DNA of 64,000 nt from Borrelia parkeri (GCF_023035815.1 NZ_CP073159.1:372001-436000), one strand, 5' to 3'. Counted from the first letter of the stretch, positions 9,133 to 19,834 are shown. The notes: a model not told the origin generated them from the sequence alone. Translations and numbers: made by a program.

Positions 9133-10475
9133 CTATTTGCAACTCCCTTATAATTTAGAATTTCAGTTCTAATATATGAATATAAATCATCAATAGGAAT
9201 CCTTATTTGAGCCATACTATCTCTATTCCTTAAAGTAACCGTTCTATTTTCAATAGTATCATAATCTACTGTTACACAATAAGGTGTACCAATCTCATCT
9301 TGACGCCTGTAACGTTTGCCTATTGTACCATTGTCATCATAAAACATGTAAAAATCATCACTAAACTGCATAAACACCTTTCTGGCAAGCTCAGGAAGAC
9401 CATCTTTTTTTACAAGAGGAAGTATTGCAACCTTATAAGGAGCAAGTTTAGGATGCAAACGCAGAACTATTCGTTTACCTTCTCCCTCAAGTTCCTCATG
9501 AGCATAAGCATCACAAAGAGTCATTAAAACACTCCTTGTAAGTCCAAGAGACGTCTCAATAACATAAGGAATATATTTATCACCTCTTGTTAAATCATGA
9601 TATTCAAATAATTTAGGCTTACCACAAAACTTTGCATGCTGAGACAAGTCGTAATTACCTCTATTATGAATTCCCTCAATTTCTTGAAAACCAAATGGAA
9701 ATTTATACTCAATATCAACTGCAGCTTTAGCATAATGAGCAAGTTCATCCCCTTTATGTTCTTTAAACCTAAGATTATCAGATCTTATTCCAAGAGTTTC
9801 AATAAAAAAATTCATTCTCTTTTGCTGCCAATAATAATACCAATCATCCATCTGATTAGGATGTACAAAAAATTGCATTTCCATCTGTTCAAATTCACAA
9901 GTCCTAAATATAAAATTCTTAGCTACTATCTCATTCCTAAATGCCTTACCAACCTGAGCTATGCCAAAAGGAACTTTGAGTCTTGTAGAATCTAACACAT
10001 TGCGAAAGTTAACAAAAATACCCTGAGCAGTTTCCGGCCTTAAATAAATTTCATTAGAACTATCCTCAACAGCTCCAATATTAGTCTTAAACATTAAATT
10101 AAAACTTCGTGGAGTTGTAAACGTACCTATAGAATTACAACTAGAACAACCATTAGACAAATCAATAGAATCTATTCTAAATCTATTCTTACAATTTTTA
10201 CAATCCACTAATAAATCTAAAAAACTATCAACATGTCCTGATGCTTCCCAAACCTCAGGCCTCATTAAAATCGAACTATCTAATCCTACCACATTTTCAT
10301 GTAAGTAAACCATGGTGTTCCACCATTCTTTTTGTATGTTTTTCTTAAGCTCAATACCCAAAGGTCCATAATCCCATACACCTGAGAGACCTCCATAAAT
10401 TTCTGAGGATTGAAATATAAACCCTTTTCTTTTAGCAAGCGAAATAATATCTTCTATTTTAATCATATTAAACAT
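9129..10475 (-). CDS. glyS: Glycyl-tRNA synthetase, alpha2 type, 448 aa
   Basis: Class II synthetase of the single-polypeptide homodimer type (archaeal/eukaryotic-like, also called GlyQS), not the alpha2beta2 type of E. coli. Visible features are GLSGVWDYGPLG near residue 24, a CxxC pair zinc-like region (DCKNCKNRF, GCSSCNS), motif 2 around RNEIVAKNFIFRTCEFEQMEMQ (two conserved halves), and motif 3 ETSLGLTRSVLM. The anticodon-binding domain fills the last 100 residues (LAPYKVAILPL). A second possible ATG lies three codons in. It overlaps tyrS by ATGA. Confidence 0.96.
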   Translation of the reverse strand: MFNMIKIEDIISLAKRKGFIFQSSEIYGGLSGVWDYGPLGIELKKNIQKEWWNTMVYLHENVVGLDSSILMRPEVWEASGHVDSFLDLLVDCKNCKNRFRIDSIDLSNGCSSCNSIGTFTTPRSFNLMFKTNIGAVEDSSNEIYLRPETAQGIFVNFRNVLDSTRLKVPFGIAQVGKAFRNEIVAKNFIFRTCEFEQMEMQFFVHPNQMDDWYYYWQQKRMNFFIETLGIRSDNLRFKEHKGDELAHYAKAAVDIEYKFPFGFQEIEGIHNRGNYDLSQHAKFCGKPKLFEYHDLTRGDKYIPYVIETSLGLTRSVLMTLCDAYAHEELEGEGKRIVLRLHPKLAPYKVAILPLVKKDGLPELARKVFMQFSDDFYMFYDDNGTIGKRYRRQDEIGTPYCVTVDYDTIENRTVTLRNRDSMAQIRIPIDDLYSYIRTEILNYKGVANR

Positions 10476-10497
10476 CCTAAAAATTTATTCCAAACAC

Positions 10498-11976
10498 TTA
10501 TTTACATTCATGTCTTCTTAAAAATTGCTGTGCTTGATTTATTCTATTAAAAACTTTAGTTTTACCAAGTAATTGCAAAGAATCAAAAAGAGGCGGTGAT
10601 ACCTTACTTCCAAGAACTGCTATTCTGATTGGAAGGAGTACTTCTCCTATTTTCAGATTATTTTCCTTAGCAAAATTATAAAAAATTTTTTCGTTTTCAG
10701 ACAATATTCTTGTTTCAAATCCTTCCAATAGTGGCTTAATCTTTTCTAAGAGCAAACAAATATCACCTGCTGTTTTTTTCTTACCTACAAACTCATCTAA
10801 ATTCCACGTTTCAATATCTTCATAAAAAAACTTAAGCATCGTAACAGACTCACTAAGTTTTCTAATTCTTGGCTTTATTAGAGAAATTAAAAGAATTAAT
10901 TTTTGCTCATCAAAAGAATTAATATCTTCTTTAAGATAGCCTGCTTTTTGCAAGAATGGAATTATAAGCTTGGCTAACTCATTATTTCCCTTCTCCCTAA
11001 TATAATGGCTATTAAAAAAATCTAATTTATTATAGTCAAAAACAGCGGGAGATTTATTGACTCGCTCAATAGAAAATAACCTTCGAAGTTCATCTTTTGT
11101 AAAAAATTCACTCTTATCATCATAAGACCAACCAAGTAAAGTAATGTAATTAATAATGGCTTCCGGAAGATATCCATCATCAATAAATTGTTTTAAAGCT
11201 GTAGCACCATGTCTCTTACTTAATTTTTGCCCATCACTTCCCATGACCATTGGCAGATGACAATAAATGGGGGGATTCCATCCAAAAGCACTATAAAGAA
11301 GTACATGTAAAGGACCTGAGGAAATCCATTCCTGAGCTCTTAATACATGAGAAACTTCCATTAAGTGATCATCAACAACATTGGCAAGATGATAAGTTGG
11401 AAGTCCATCAGATTTAAGAAGCACAGGATCAGGACTAATATCCTTATTTGCCCACGTAATTTTGTCAAGTAAAATATCATTAAAACAAGTCTCCCCGTCA
11501 AGAGGAATCTTAAATCTAATAACAGGGGTTATTCCTAAACTTAAAGCATCTCTCATCTCACTCTCACTTAAATTCCTACAATGTCTATCATAACCTGGTG
11601 CCATCTTGTTAACAGTTTGAATTTTTCTGATTCTCTCTAGTCTCTCAGGCGTGCAATAACAATAATAAGCATTTCCCAATTCAACCAATTGTTTAGCATA
11701 TTTTTGATATATTTCTGTTCTCTTTGACTGAACATAAGGTGCATAAGGACCACCACAAGTAGGACCCTCATCAAAATCAATGCCAAGCCACTCTAAACTT
11801 TGATACAAATCCTCTTCTGCTTCTTTAAAATACCTAGTTTGATCCGTATCCTCTATTCTAAGCAAAAATTTCCCACCACAAGATTTAGCAAAAAAATAAT
11901 TGAATAAAGCTGTTCTAATTCCCCCAATGTGCTGCAAACCAGTTGGAGAAGGTGCATATCTAACTCTTATATTCAC
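10498..11976 (-). CDS. gltX: Glutamyl-tRNA synthetase, 492 aa, GTG start
   Basis: Class I synthetase charging tRNA-Glu, probably also tRNA-Gln in an indirect pathway (general knowledge for bacteria lacking GlnRS). It begins [15 protein letters not shown], with HIGH as HIGG, and has KLSKRHG as its KMSKS loop. A longer frame reaches an ATG at 12021, but the GTG at 11976 is preferred: an AAAGAGG site lies 7 bases upstream, the product then begins right before the conserved VRYAPSPTG as in other GltX proteins, and it removes an overlap with the upstream gene, which stops at 11990. Confidence 0.95.
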   Translation of the reverse strand: MNIRVRYAPSPTGLQHIGGIRTALFNYFFAKSCGGKFLLRIEDTDQTRYFKEAEEDLYQSLEWLGIDFDEGPTCGGPYAPYVQSKRTEIYQKYAKQLVELGNAYYCYCTPERLERIRKIQTVNKMAPGYDRHCRNLSESEMRDALSLGITPVIRFKIPLDGETCFNDILLDKITWANKDISPDPVLLKSDGLPTYHLANVVDDHLMEVSHVLRAQEWISSGPLHVLLYSAFGWNPPIYCHLPMVMGSDGQKLSKRHGATALKQFIDDGYLPEAIINYITLLGWSYDDKSEFFTKDELRRLFSIERVNKSPAVFDYNKLDFFNSHYIREKGNNELAKLIIPFLQKAGYLKEDINSFDEQKLILLISLIKPRIRKLSESVTMLKFFYEDIETWNLDEFVGKKKTAGDICLLLEKIKPLLEGFETRILSENEKIFYNFAKENNLKIGEVLLPIRIAVLGSKVSPPLFDSLQLLGKTKVFNRINQAQQFLRRHECK

Positions 11977-11989
11977 AACATAACCTCTT

Positions 11990-12769
11990 TTAATAAAAGA
12001 TATCCTTTTTTGAAATATCATAAATGTAGTAAAACACTACAAAAAATAAGTTTGAATTAAGTAACCTTGTATGCTTAACATTCAGTCGATCTTTATATTT
12101 AAAATATTTATCTCTAATCTCAAGTCTATTTTTTTCAACCAATTGGTACTCTAAATTTGATCTTTTTAAGATATAATAAAAATAAACTGTAAAAATAAGA
12201 TCTCCTCTTAAAAAATACCTTTTTAAAAGGTTTATTTCATTACTCAACTTTTCATAATCTTCATCGGCAATAGTATTAAGTGCCACACAATACCTTAACC
12301 ATTTATTTTGACTGTATTCATGATTGGCAATTAAACCAGAGGCTTTCTCTTTCTCCCTAAAACTAATACATATGGAATAAAGTTCTATAATTGTCTTATT
12401 ACTCATTTTAGTATCTTTTAAATAAAAATAAATCTCGTCAAGACTATTTTTATCTTGTTTAATTAAAATTATCTTTAAAAGAAGAGAAATATCAAATACA
12501 CTCTTAAGTGTTTTGCGCAGCATCTTAAGTTTTAAAAAAGTATAAGTATGCTCTATGTCATTCAACATAAAATATAATCTTGAATATAAAAACTTAGAAT
12601 AAACAATATTAAAAATAAATATAAATACAATAAAAGTTAAAATAAAAGAATAATGTAAGAAAATAAAGTCTAAAAAATTTGAAAATTTGAAAATTTCTAA
12701 TAAATAAACAAAATATAAAAAAGCAACAAGAAATACGATATTAAAGATAAAAAGTATTCTGTCAACCAT
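11990..12769 (-). CDS. Membrane-anchored protein of unknown function, 259 aa
   Basis: Two hydrophobic helices are close together at the N-terminus (about 4-27 and 35-60), followed by a mostly helical, charged soluble part rich in Lys, Leu and Glu. No catalytic motif was recognised. It sits directly upstream of gltX (14 bases) in the same orientation and is divergent from pdeB, so it may lead the gltX-glyS-tyrS-clpA-gpsA transcript. By position it corresponds to B. burgdorferi BB0373, which is also uncharacterised as far as I recall. Confidence 0.75.
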   Translation of the reverse strand: MVDRILFIFNIVFLVAFLYFVYLLEIFKFSNFLDFIFLHYSFILTFIVFIFIFNIVYSKFLYSRLYFMLNDIEHTYTFLKLKMLRKTLKSVFDISLLLKIILIKQDKNSLDEIYFYLKDTKMSNKTIIELYSICISFREKEKASGLIANHEYSQNKWLRYCVALNTIADEDYEKLSNEINLLKRYFLRGDLIFTVYFYYILKRSNLEYQLVEKNRLEIRDKYFKYKDRLNVKHTRLLNSNLFFVVFYYIYDISKKDIFY

Positions 12770-12899
12770 TAAAGATCTCTCATAATAAAGTTCAATGTTA
12801 AAATTAATGTATACATGTAGTATTATACTAAATAGATATACAATTAATAAATAATATGCGATAGATGCTTATTATTAAGTTTGCAGCTTAAGGGGAAAA

Positions 12900-14039
12900 A
12901 TGCAAAATTTTGATAACCTAGCAAAAGATATAAAAAATTTTTCGTACATAATAGATAAAGACTTTCTAGTATGGCCTCAAAACTCGCTCTTACAACCCGT
13001 AAACACTGAACTTATTGAAAAATGGGACTTAAAAGGTGCACTCAAAATACAAAGAACGTTCTTTAATGAGACATTAATAAAAGAAACAAAAAAGCTTATT
13101 AATGTAGAATATGATGAAAAATCAATTGCCAACTATCACATACTAATAAGCAATTTAGAAGAAATATATGAAAAATGCAAGAAAAATAAAAAAATCTACT
13201 ATCAAGACGTCCTTCCAGTCGTCAAAAAGGTAATGGAATTTTATAAAAAAAATCAACAAACATTCATCAAATATATGAAAATACCTAAACTCCTATCCGA
13301 TTATCATATTGTTCACTCAATAAATACCGCAATACTAACCGTAGCACTTGGAAACGAGATGAATTTAAATAATCACAAAATGGTTGAACTTTGCACAATA
13401 GCTATTCTGCACAAAATAGGTTTCCTATTTATCCCCTTGCAAATAAGTGAAAAAAAAGAAAAATTAAGTAACGAAGAATTTGAAGTAATAAAAAAATATC
13501 CCGTACTTGGTCATAAAATACTCTCAACCACTAATTTTTCACAATCTATCTGCTCAGCAATACTAAATCACAAAGAAAACTTAGATGGTTCAGGATATCC
13601 TAATAAACTCAAAAGTGAAAATATAAATATTGAGTCTAATATAATAGGTGCTGCTAGCTCATACAGCGCAATCCTTCTAGATAGAACATATAAAGGGGCC
13701 TCAAATTCTGGTGCATCTCTTATTGAACTAATTCAAGATGCTGATAAGAAATTTGATAAAAGGGTTTTAAAACTAATAATTAAAGTTCTCTCTCAATGTC
13801 CTCTAGATTTTATTGTTGAACTCAATGACAACTCAATTGCCAAAATAACAAAAATTAACGAAGATAATATTAATGTCCCATATATAAAATACATAATAAA
13901 AGATGACAAAATTGTATCTCCTAGTGAAAATCAAAATTATGTAAAGTCCATACCAAAAACAGAAACAGGAATAAAAAAAATACTAAGACAAGATGAAATA
14001 GAATTTATTTCAAAAAAATATGGTTTAAAGGAAATATAA
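12900..14039 (+). CDS. pdeB: PdeB-type HD-GYP domain protein, 379 aa
   Basis: HD-GYP family protein; the B. burgdorferi homologue PdeB (BB0374) is known as a c-di-GMP phosphodiesterase. The domain covers about 130-300: YHIVHS (H139), AILHKIG (H171-K172), LGHKIL (H205), and NHKENLDGSGYP (223-234). The namesake HD dyad is HK and the usual HHE is NHKE, so some metal ligands are altered. An AAGGGG site precedes the ATG. It is first in a run with mtnN, metK and luxS, 12 bases from mtnN, which links it to methyl-cycle gene expression. The N-terminal 120 residues are unrecognised. Confidence 0.88.
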   Translation: MQNFDNLAKDIKNFSYIIDKDFLVWPQNSLLQPVNTELIEKWDLKGALKIQRTFFNETLIKETKKLINVEYDEKSIANYHILISNLEEIYEKCKKNKKIYYQDVLPVVKKVMEFYKKNQQTFIKYMKIPKLLSDYHIVHSINTAILTVALGNEMNLNNHKMVELCTIAILHKIGFLFIPLQISEKKEKLSNEEFEVIKKYPVLGHKILSTTNFSQSICSAILNHKENLDGSGYPNKLKSENINIESNIIGAASSYSAILLDRTYKGASNSGASLIELIQDADKKFDKRVLKLIIKVLSQCPLDFIVELNDNSIAKITKINEDNINVPYIKYIIKDDKIVSPSENQNYVKSIPKTETGIKKILRQDEIEFISKKYGLKEI

Positions 14040-14051
14040 AAGGAGTAAAGT

Positions 14052-14765
14052 ATGATTTTAATAACATCTGCAATGGATGAAGAATCCATAGAAATAAATA
14101 AAATTATCGAAAACAAAGAAGAAATTATATTAGACGATTATTCAGGTGAGAAGAAAATTTATAAGGGAGAAATTGCGGGTCACAAGGTAATCTCTTTAAC
14201 TACTGGCATTGGAAAAGTAAATGCCGCCATGTGGAATAGCTACATTATATCAAAATATAAAATCACTCACATAATCAACTCAGGAACTGCTGGTGGGCTT
14301 AAAGAATCTGCAAATCTTAAAATAACAGACATCATAGTATCATCAGAGACTGCATTTCATGACTTTAATTTAACCAAATTTGGACATAAAATAGGACAAG
14401 TACCAGGTTTTCCACAAAAATTTAAAGCAGATGAAAATTTATTAAACAAAGTTGTTAATATTATTGAAGACAAACTTAAAAATATTAATGTTCATATTGG
14501 TCTAATAATTACAGGTGATCAATTTATTGGAGATAAAAAACAATTAGAAGAAATTAAAAATAACTTTGCAGATGCTTTAGCTGTAGAGATGGAAAGCGCT
14601 GCAATTGCCCAAGTAGCACACACATTCAAAATACCTTTTATTATTACTCGATCTGTATCTGATTTACCAAATAACAAAGATAATCACATAGACTTCAATA
14701 AGTTCCTACAAGATGCATCAATGAATTCAGCTAAGATAGTAAAGGAATTAATTAAACTCATATAA
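14052..14765 (+). CDS. mtnN: 5'-methylthioadenosine/S-adenosylhomocysteine nucleosidase, 237 aa
   Basis: Cleaves MTA and SAH to adenine and a thioribose or ribosyl-homocysteine; the latter product feeds LuxS. It begins with SAMDEE, containing the conserved N-terminal Glu, has the phosphorylase-fold TGIGKVNAA and NSGTAGGL blocks, and ends with VEMESAAIAQ and RSVSDLPN, holding the catalytic Glu and Asp. An AAAAGGAG site precedes the ATG. Often called pfs in Borrelia. It lies between pdeB and metK with 12- and 18-base gaps, consistent with one operon. Confidence 0.96.
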   Translation: MILITSAMDEESIEINKIIENKEEIILDDYSGEKKIYKGEIAGHKVISLTTGIGKVNAAMWNSYIISKYKITHIINSGTAGGLKESANLKITDIIVSSETAFHDFNLTKFGHKIGQVPGFPQKFKADENLLNKVVNIIEDKLKNINVHIGLIITGDQFIGDKKQLEEIKNNFADALAVEMESAAIAQVAHTFKIPFIITRSVSDLPNNKDNHIDFNKFLQDASMNSAKIVKELIKLI

Positions 14766-14783
14766 CTTAAATAAGGTGACAAT

Positions 14784-15953
14784 ATGCTCAATAATAATTT
14801 AACATCAACATCTGAAGCCGTATCTGAAGGACATCCCGATAAAATTGCGGATCAAATCTCTGACGCTATACTTGATGAAATACTCAAAAAAGATAAAATG
14901 GCAAAAGTCGCATGTGAAACTTTAGTTTCACAAAATTTAATAATCATAGCAGGAGAGATAAACAGCAAAGCAAAAAAAGAAATAAATATAAAAGAAATTG
15001 CAAAACAAACAATAAAAAATATTGGATACACAAATATAGAATATGGACTTGACTACAAATCTGCTACAATAATTGATGCTATTGGCTCTCAGTCAATTGA
15101 CATTACAAATGCAGTTGAGAAAAAAGATACAAACGATATAGGAGCAGGTGATCAAGGAATAATCTTTGGTTATGCATGCAATGAAACTGAAAATTTCTTG
15201 CCCATAGCATACGAATTATCTAACTTAATACTGCAAAAAGCTAGCAAACTTAGAAAATCAGGCCAAATTAAATGGCTACGCCCCGATGCAAAATCCCAAG
15301 TTACCATTGAATATGATTCTAATAAAAATCCTATTAGAGTCAATAATATTGTTGTATCTCATCAACATGATCCCGGTATTCCCCAAGATTTTCTAAGACA
15401 AACAATCATTGAAAAAATTATCAAACCTACCCTTCAGAGTAAATCAATGCTTGATGAAAATATAAAATATTATATTAACCCCTCAGGCAACTTCGTCATC
15501 GGTGGTCCTACTGGAGATACGGGCCTTACAGGGAGAAAAATTATTGCTGACAGTTATGGTGGATTTGCAAGACATGGTGGTGGTGCTTATAGCGGCAAAG
15601 ATGCTACTAAAGTTGACAGATCAGCAGCTTATATGGCAAGATACATTGCTAAGAATATGGTGGCAGCAGGAATTTCTAAAGAATTTGAAATGCAACTTGC
15701 TTATGCTATTGGAATCCCCAATCCAATATCCATTACAATAACTACAGGCATAAATGATAACGAATATGAAAAAAAAATATTAAGTTTTATCATCAATAAC
15801 TTTGACCTAACTCCCAACGGCATAATTAAAAAATTAAAATTAAGAGAACCCATTTACTCTAAGACATGCACATACGGACATTTTGGAAAAAATGAACTAG
15901 AATGGGAAAAACTAGATTTTGTAGACACAATAAAAAAGGAGTTCAAAATATGA
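14784..15953 (+). CDS. metK: S-adenosylmethionine synthetase, 389 aa
   Basis: Makes SAM from methionine and ATP. Hallmarks are [15 protein letters not shown] near the N-terminus, [13 protein letters not shown] in the middle, and [12 protein letters not shown] followed by [16 protein letters not shown], the ATP and metal-binding stretches. The length is typical. It ends in ATGA shared with luxS, so these two are translationally coupled. With MtnN and LuxS it forms the supply and detoxification arms of the methyl cycle. Confidence 0.97.
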   Translation: MLNNNLTSTSEAVSEGHPDKIADQISDAILDEILKKDKMAKVACETLVSQNLIIIAGEINSKAKKEINIKEIAKQTIKNIGYTNIEYGLDYKSATIIDAIGSQSIDITNAVEKKDTNDIGAGDQGIIFGYACNETENFLPIAYELSNLILQKASKLRKSGQIKWLRPDAKSQVTIEYDSNKNPIRVNNIVVSHQHDPGIPQDFLRQTIIEKIIKPTLQSKSMLDENIKYYINPSGNFVIGGPTGDTGLTGRKIIADSYGGFARHGGGAYSGKDATKVDRSAAYMARYIAKNMVAAGISKEFEMQLAYAIGIPNPISITITTGINDNEYEKKILSFIINNFDLTPNGIIKKLKLREPIYSKTCTYGHFGKNELEWEKLDFVDTIKKEFKI

Positions 15954-16423
15954 ATAAAATACCAAGCTTTACAATTGATCACACAAAGCTAAAACCTGGC
16001 ATATATGTTTCAAGAAAAGATATATTTGATAATTTAACATTCACTACTGTAGATATTAGGATGAAAGCTCCTAATAGAGAACCTGTAATTAACAATGCAG
16101 AAATACATACAATCGAACACATAGGAGCAACATTGCTTAGAAACAATAAAGTCTGGGGCGATAAAGTATTATACTTTGGACCAATGGGTTGCCGGACTGG
16201 ATTTTACCTAATCCTTTTGGGTAATTATGAGAGCAAAGATCTAATTGATTTAATATCTTGGCTTTTTCATGAAATTGCAAATTTTCAAGGGAATGTTATA
16301 GGCGCAACTGAAAAGGAATGTGGAAATTACCAAGATCATAATCTAAACATGGCAAAATATGAATCTAATCGATATTTAGCAATACTAGCTAACATAAAAG
16401 AAGAAAACTTAATATATCCTTAA
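15950..16423 (+). CDS. luxS: S-ribosylhomocysteine lyase, 157 aa
   Basis: Converts S-ribosylhomocysteine to homocysteine and the AI-2 precursor DPD. The metal site HxxEH is H53, E56, H57 with C124 as the third ligand (ECGNYQDHN), and C81 in MGCRTGFY is the catalytic Cys. The start was placed at the ATG that overlaps the metK stop as ATGA; a longer frame from 15902 is mostly metK overlap. Homocysteine recycling to methionine needs enzymes not seen here, so in this organism the role may be detoxification or AI-2 (inference). Confidence 0.96.
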   Translation: MNKIPSFTIDHTKLKPGIYVSRKDIFDNLTFTTVDIRMKAPNREPVINNAEIHTIEHIGATLLRNNKVWGDKVLYFGPMGCRTGFYLILLGNYESKDLIDLISWLFHEIANFQGNVIGATEKECGNYQDHNLNMAKYESNRYLAILANIKEENLIYP

Positions 16424-16433
16424 AGTAAAAATC

Positions 16434-16865
16434 TCAAATATTCTGGATTATCTGCTTAGATAAGTCTAAAAACTCATCTCCTGAAAGTTCAATATTACTG
16501 CCTCTTGTAAAACCAAAATTATCTCCCTTAAATCTTGGAACCACATGAAAATGAGTATGAAAAATAACTTGTCCAGCATCAGAGCCAATTGCACTATAAA
16601 TATTAATTCCATTACAAATATTTGAACCTAACTTTTTCAAAGAGAGAGCTACTTTCTTACAAACCTTCAATATTTGTCCATTAAGTTCATCACTCATACC
16701 CAAAGCATCATTGCTATGCTGCTTTGGAATAACAAGAGTATGTCCAACATTTAAAGGATTAATATCTAGAAAAGCAAACACCAACTCATCCTCATAAACC
16801 TTATAACAGGATATTTCATTTTTTACTATCTTACAAAAAATACAACCACTCAAAATTGTCTCCAA
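16434..16865 (-). CDS. HIT-family nucleotide hydrolase, 143 aa
   Basis: Histidine-triad protein: the motif HTHFHVVPR has the HxHxH signature with the catalytic central histidine. The N-terminus carries CIFCKIVKNE, and VFAFLDINPLNVGHTLVIPKQH is split over the usual first half of the HIT fold. Family members hydrolyse adenosine phosphoramidates or similar nucleotide conjugates; the substrate here is unknown. It is convergent with luxS (10 bases apart) and 50 bases downstream of mgtE in the same direction. Confidence 0.92.
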   Translation of the reverse strand: METILSGCIFCKIVKNEISCYKVYEDELVFAFLDINPLNVGHTLVIPKQHSNDALGMSDELNGQILKVCKKVALSLKKLGSNICNGINIYSAIGSDAGQVIFHTHFHVVPRFKGDNFGFTRGSNIELSGDEFLDLSKQIIQNI

Positions 16866-16915
16866 TTTAATTCCGTTTTAATCTCACCTTTAATTTTACT
16901 AAAAATAGATCGTAC

Positions 16916-18277
16916 TTAAAAATAATTGGTTAATACTAATCTTGCTATATTAAAATAAGCAATTAAGGTAACAACATCAGCAATAGTAGTAATTAAAGGT
17001 CCAGCCATTAAAGCTGGATCTATTTTTATAAACTTGGCTAAAATGGGTAAAAGACCTCCCAATATTTTTGCTACCATCAACCCTATCATTAAACATGCAG
17101 AAACAACAAAAGCTATTTTGAATTTCTCATTATGCTCAGGAATTACAAAAAATACAATTCTTAAAAAATTAATACCAGCAAGAATTGAACCAACTAGAAT
17201 ACTAACACATACTTCCTTAAGTAGCACCTTAAAAAAATCCTTTACCTTAAGAGTTCCAAGAGCAAGTTCACGAATAATCAATGCAGATGCCTGAGAACCA
17301 GCATTACCCGAAGTATCCATTAAAAGTGGAATAAAGCTAGTTAAAATAACCAAAGATAAAACCAAATGCTGATAATTAGTGATTATAGTGGCGGTTAAGG
17401 TAGAAGATATCATAAGAATCAAAAGCCAGATTATTCTATTTTTTGTCATATCAAAAATAGAAGTATCAAGATAAGACTTACCTAAAGGAGTAACTGCTGC
17501 CATTATCTGGAAATCTTCAGTATTCAAATTCTGAATAACTTCAAGAATATCATCAATAATAATAACTCCTATCATTCGCCCTTCATTATCAACAACAGGA
17601 ACACTTGAGATATCATGATTCTGAAAAAGAAGAGCAACATCTTCCTTTTCATCACTAACTTTCACAATATAAAATCCGCTACTCCTCATTATTGCAGAAA
17701 TAATAACATCATCACCAGATAACATCAAATCTTCAATTTTAATGACACCTTTTAACCGTTTTTCTTCATCTGTAATATAATAGGTATAAATGTCTTCCTT
17801 CGTTTTTGCAACCTTTCTAATATAATCAAGAGCTTCTCCAACACAAAAATAATCTTTAAGCTCAATATATTCTATCGTCACAATTGAACCAGCAGAGTCA
17901 TCACTGTAAGACAAGAATTTATTAATAATTTCCCTATTCTCCTCAGTAGAACTTGCTAAAAATCTTTGCACAACATTTGCTGGAACTTCTTCTAAGAGAT
18001 CAATAACATCATCAAGATTTAATTCATCTACCATCTCTCTTATTTCTCTGTTTGTAAAGGAATTAGCCAATTTATTTTTTGTGCCTTGATCAAAATTAGA
18101 AAAAGCTTCAACAGCAACTTTTTTGGGTAGGAATCTATAAAGTAAAATTAAATCAGAACCATTAAGTTTTTTTAAAGCTTCACTAATATCAAAAGCATCG
18201 TATTTTAAAAGCTCTTCCTTTATGTCAGAATATTTCTTCTCTTCAAGCAAGGTTCTTAAAAATACAACATCTATCAT
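16916..18277 (-). CDS. mgtE: MgtE magnesium transporter, 453 aa
   Basis: Mg2+ channel/transporter of the inner membrane. Residues 1-130 form the helical MgtE N-domain with LPKKVAVEAF and LLEEVPANVV. A tandem CBS domain pair covers about 135-255 (DDSAGSIVT, DDILEVI). Five transmembrane helices fill about 280-450, with the pore signature DTSGNAGSQASALIIRELA in the second membrane segment. Domain order and length match bacterial MgtE. Mg2+ binding to the cytosolic domains normally closes the pore. It lies 54 bases downstream of treA in the same direction. Confidence 0.96.
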   Translation of the reverse strand: MIDVVFLRTLLEEKKYSDIKEELLKYDAFDISEALKKLNGSDLILLYRFLPKKVAVEAFSNFDQGTKNKLANSFTNREIREMVDELNLDDVIDLLEEVPANVVQRFLASSTEENREIINKFLSYSDDSAGSIVTIEYIELKDYFCVGEALDYIRKVAKTKEDIYTYYITDEEKRLKGVIKIEDLMLSGDDVIISAIMRSSGFYIVKVSDEKEDVALLFQNHDISSVPVVDNEGRMIGVIIIDDILEVIQNLNTEDFQIMAAVTPLGKSYLDTSIFDMTKNRIIWLLILMISSTLTATIITNYQHLVLSLVILTSFIPLLMDTSGNAGSQASALIIRELALGTLKVKDFFKVLLKEVCVSILVGSILAGINFLRIVFFVIPEHNEKFKIAFVVSACLMIGLMVAKILGGLLPILAKFIKIDPALMAGPLITTIADVVTLIAYFNIARLVLTNYF

Positions 18278-18331
18278 ATCAATATCTCCAAGATTTTAAT
18301 TTTGAATAAATGTTTATAGCCAAATTATTAA

Positions 18332-19756
18332 TTAAAGCTTATCTAAAAGCATTGAACATCTACCTGAAGGTATAGGCAGAGTCTTTTCTTTTTTATTCAA
18401 TATATTTATTGTAAAGTAATAAAGTTTTTCAGACTCCATTTTGATCTCCCAACCCCTCTTGCCCTTATTACATATAATTGTGGTTTGATTTTTTTTAAGT
18501 GATAAACTCTCTATTCCCATAACCTCAAGAGCAGGAATATTCCAATAGACTGTTTTATCGGGCAGACTAATTGTAAGTCCAATAATATTTTCTATCATCA
18601 GGCTAATACTAAAAAGTGCAAGATAACAAATAACATCTTTTTCTGGAAAAACCTTTTTCTCAACATCTAAATATGCAGGTCCATCTTTCATTGGCTTATA
18701 AGCCTCCCAAACATGTCCCTTAACTTTGCCATCAGGCAATAGAGTATCTAATATATAATAAAGATGTCTTATGGTAAATTCTCTTGCAATATTTGAACGT
18801 CTACAATATTCAAGTCCTTTAATAACAAAAAAATTCATATAAGTATAAACAGAACCATAATATCCATTTCCATCTAAATTAAAGCTAGGATCATTAGCTG
18901 AAAGAGTAGGAAAAGGATTTGGAGTTCCAAAGTGTTCATGACTTTTTAAATAAAAAATCATTCTCTCTATTCTATCTTCACTTGGAATTTCAGAGAGCAG
19001 TGGTAAAAATCCTACTATTGTCTTACACCTAACAATATTTTCGTTAATATCAAGATCATAATAAAAACCATCTTTTTCATCCCACATCAATGAATTAATT
19101 TTAGCCTTAAGAGAAAAAAATCTTTTTTTATACTCGAGGGATAAATTTTTATCATTTAATATGTCTGCCAATTTTGCAATACAATATGCACTGTGTACCT
19201 GAAATGAATTAAAATCTATCGGGTAATAAGCATCCTTTCTGGGAGAATTTTTATAAAAAATCCTATTCATATCAATTGAATAAAGGCCATTTTCTTTTAA
19301 AAACTTTTTCTCTATCCACTTATAATACTTATCAAGAACTGGTAAAACATCACAGATACGTTTCTTATTCCCTGTTTTATGATATAAATTGTATTCAACC
19401 CAAGCAAAAATGGGCAAGCCAATACCATCATCATTTCCTTCTATATGAACAATATTATTATTGCGGTCATAACGAGCTCTAATTGCACCAGATGCCTCTT
19501 GAAGCTCATAAAATTTATCAATAGTAGATGTGGGAGAATATTCCCCATTACTATAAACAAGAAAGAAGCTCGAAAGACAAGCTTGAAGTTGATCTATAAA
19601 CTCAAGGTTTTCAGAATAATAGTTTTTATCCTTTCTACCCCTCTCCAAAGCTTGAGGAAAAACAATTTTGTCTCGAATCCAAGAAAGACTCTTATTATAA
19701 ATATCAATAAAATCCTGATCGTAATAGTAAATTTTGGGAAACACACTCTTATTCAA
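18332..19756 (-). CDS. treA: Trehalase-like (alpha/alpha)6-barrel glycosidase, about 474 aa
   Basis: Glycosidase of the trehalase-like toroid fold, corresponding by position to BB0381 annotated as trehalase. Supporting stretches are NDDGIGLPIFAWVEYNLYH, DGNGYYGSVYTYMNF and GHVWEAYKPMKDGPAY, the last holding a likely catalytic Glu. The pattern resembles GH63-type enzymes as much as GH37, so the exact substrate is uncertain. Start: the frame is open to a TTG at 19789, but AGGAG abuts that codon with no spacing; the TTG at 19756 has AGAGG 8 bases upstream and is preferred. No transporter lies next to it. Confidence 0.82.
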   Translation of the reverse strand: MNKSVFPKIYYYDQDFIDIYNKSLSWIRDKIVFPQALERGRKDKNYYSENLEFIDQLQACLSSFFLVYSNGEYSPTSTIDKFYELQEASGAIRARYDRNNNIVHIEGNDDGIGLPIFAWVEYNLYHKTGNKKRICDVLPVLDKYYKWIEKKFLKENGLYSIDMNRIFYKNSPRKDAYYPIDFNSFQVHSAYCIAKLADILNDKNLSLEYKKRFFSLKAKINSLMWDEKDGFYYDLDINENIVRCKTIVGFLPLLSEIPSEDRIERMIFYLKSHEHFGTPNPFPTLSANDPSFNLDGNGYYGSVYTYMNFFVIKGLEYCRRSNIAREFTIRHLYYILDTLLPDGKVKGHVWEAYKPMKDGPAYLDVEKKVFPEKDVICYLALFSISLMIENIIGLTISLPDKTVYWNIPALEVMGIESLSLKKNQTTIICNKGKRGWEIKMESEKLYYFTINILNKKEKTLPIPSGRCSMLLDKL

Positions 19757-19805
19757 TGCTCGAACCTCTGAAAAACAAATATCAATCAACTCCTATTTAT
19801 TATAC

Positions 19806-19834
19806 ATTATAATAATAACAATAATGAGACTGAA
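19806..19834 (-). promoter_or_regulatory. Candidate treA promoter
   Basis: On the minus strand TTCAGT (19834-19829) and TATAAT (19811-19806) are separated by 17 bases. A second TATAAT lies at 19804-19799 without a good -35. Both would place the transcript start beside the TTG at 19789, which favours the downstream treA start. AT-rich sequence makes chance matches likely. The rest of the gap to bmpA holds the terminator below and nothing else that I can see. Confidence 0.35.

Noticed and set aside
11977..12021. ATG at 12021 as gltX start
   Set aside because: It would overlap the upstream gene and add residues before the conserved N-terminus; the GTG at 11976 has a proper ribosome-binding site.
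19787..19794. TTG at 19789 as treA start
   Set aside because: AGGAG touches the codon with no spacing and predicted promoters leave no leader; the TTG at 19756 fits better.
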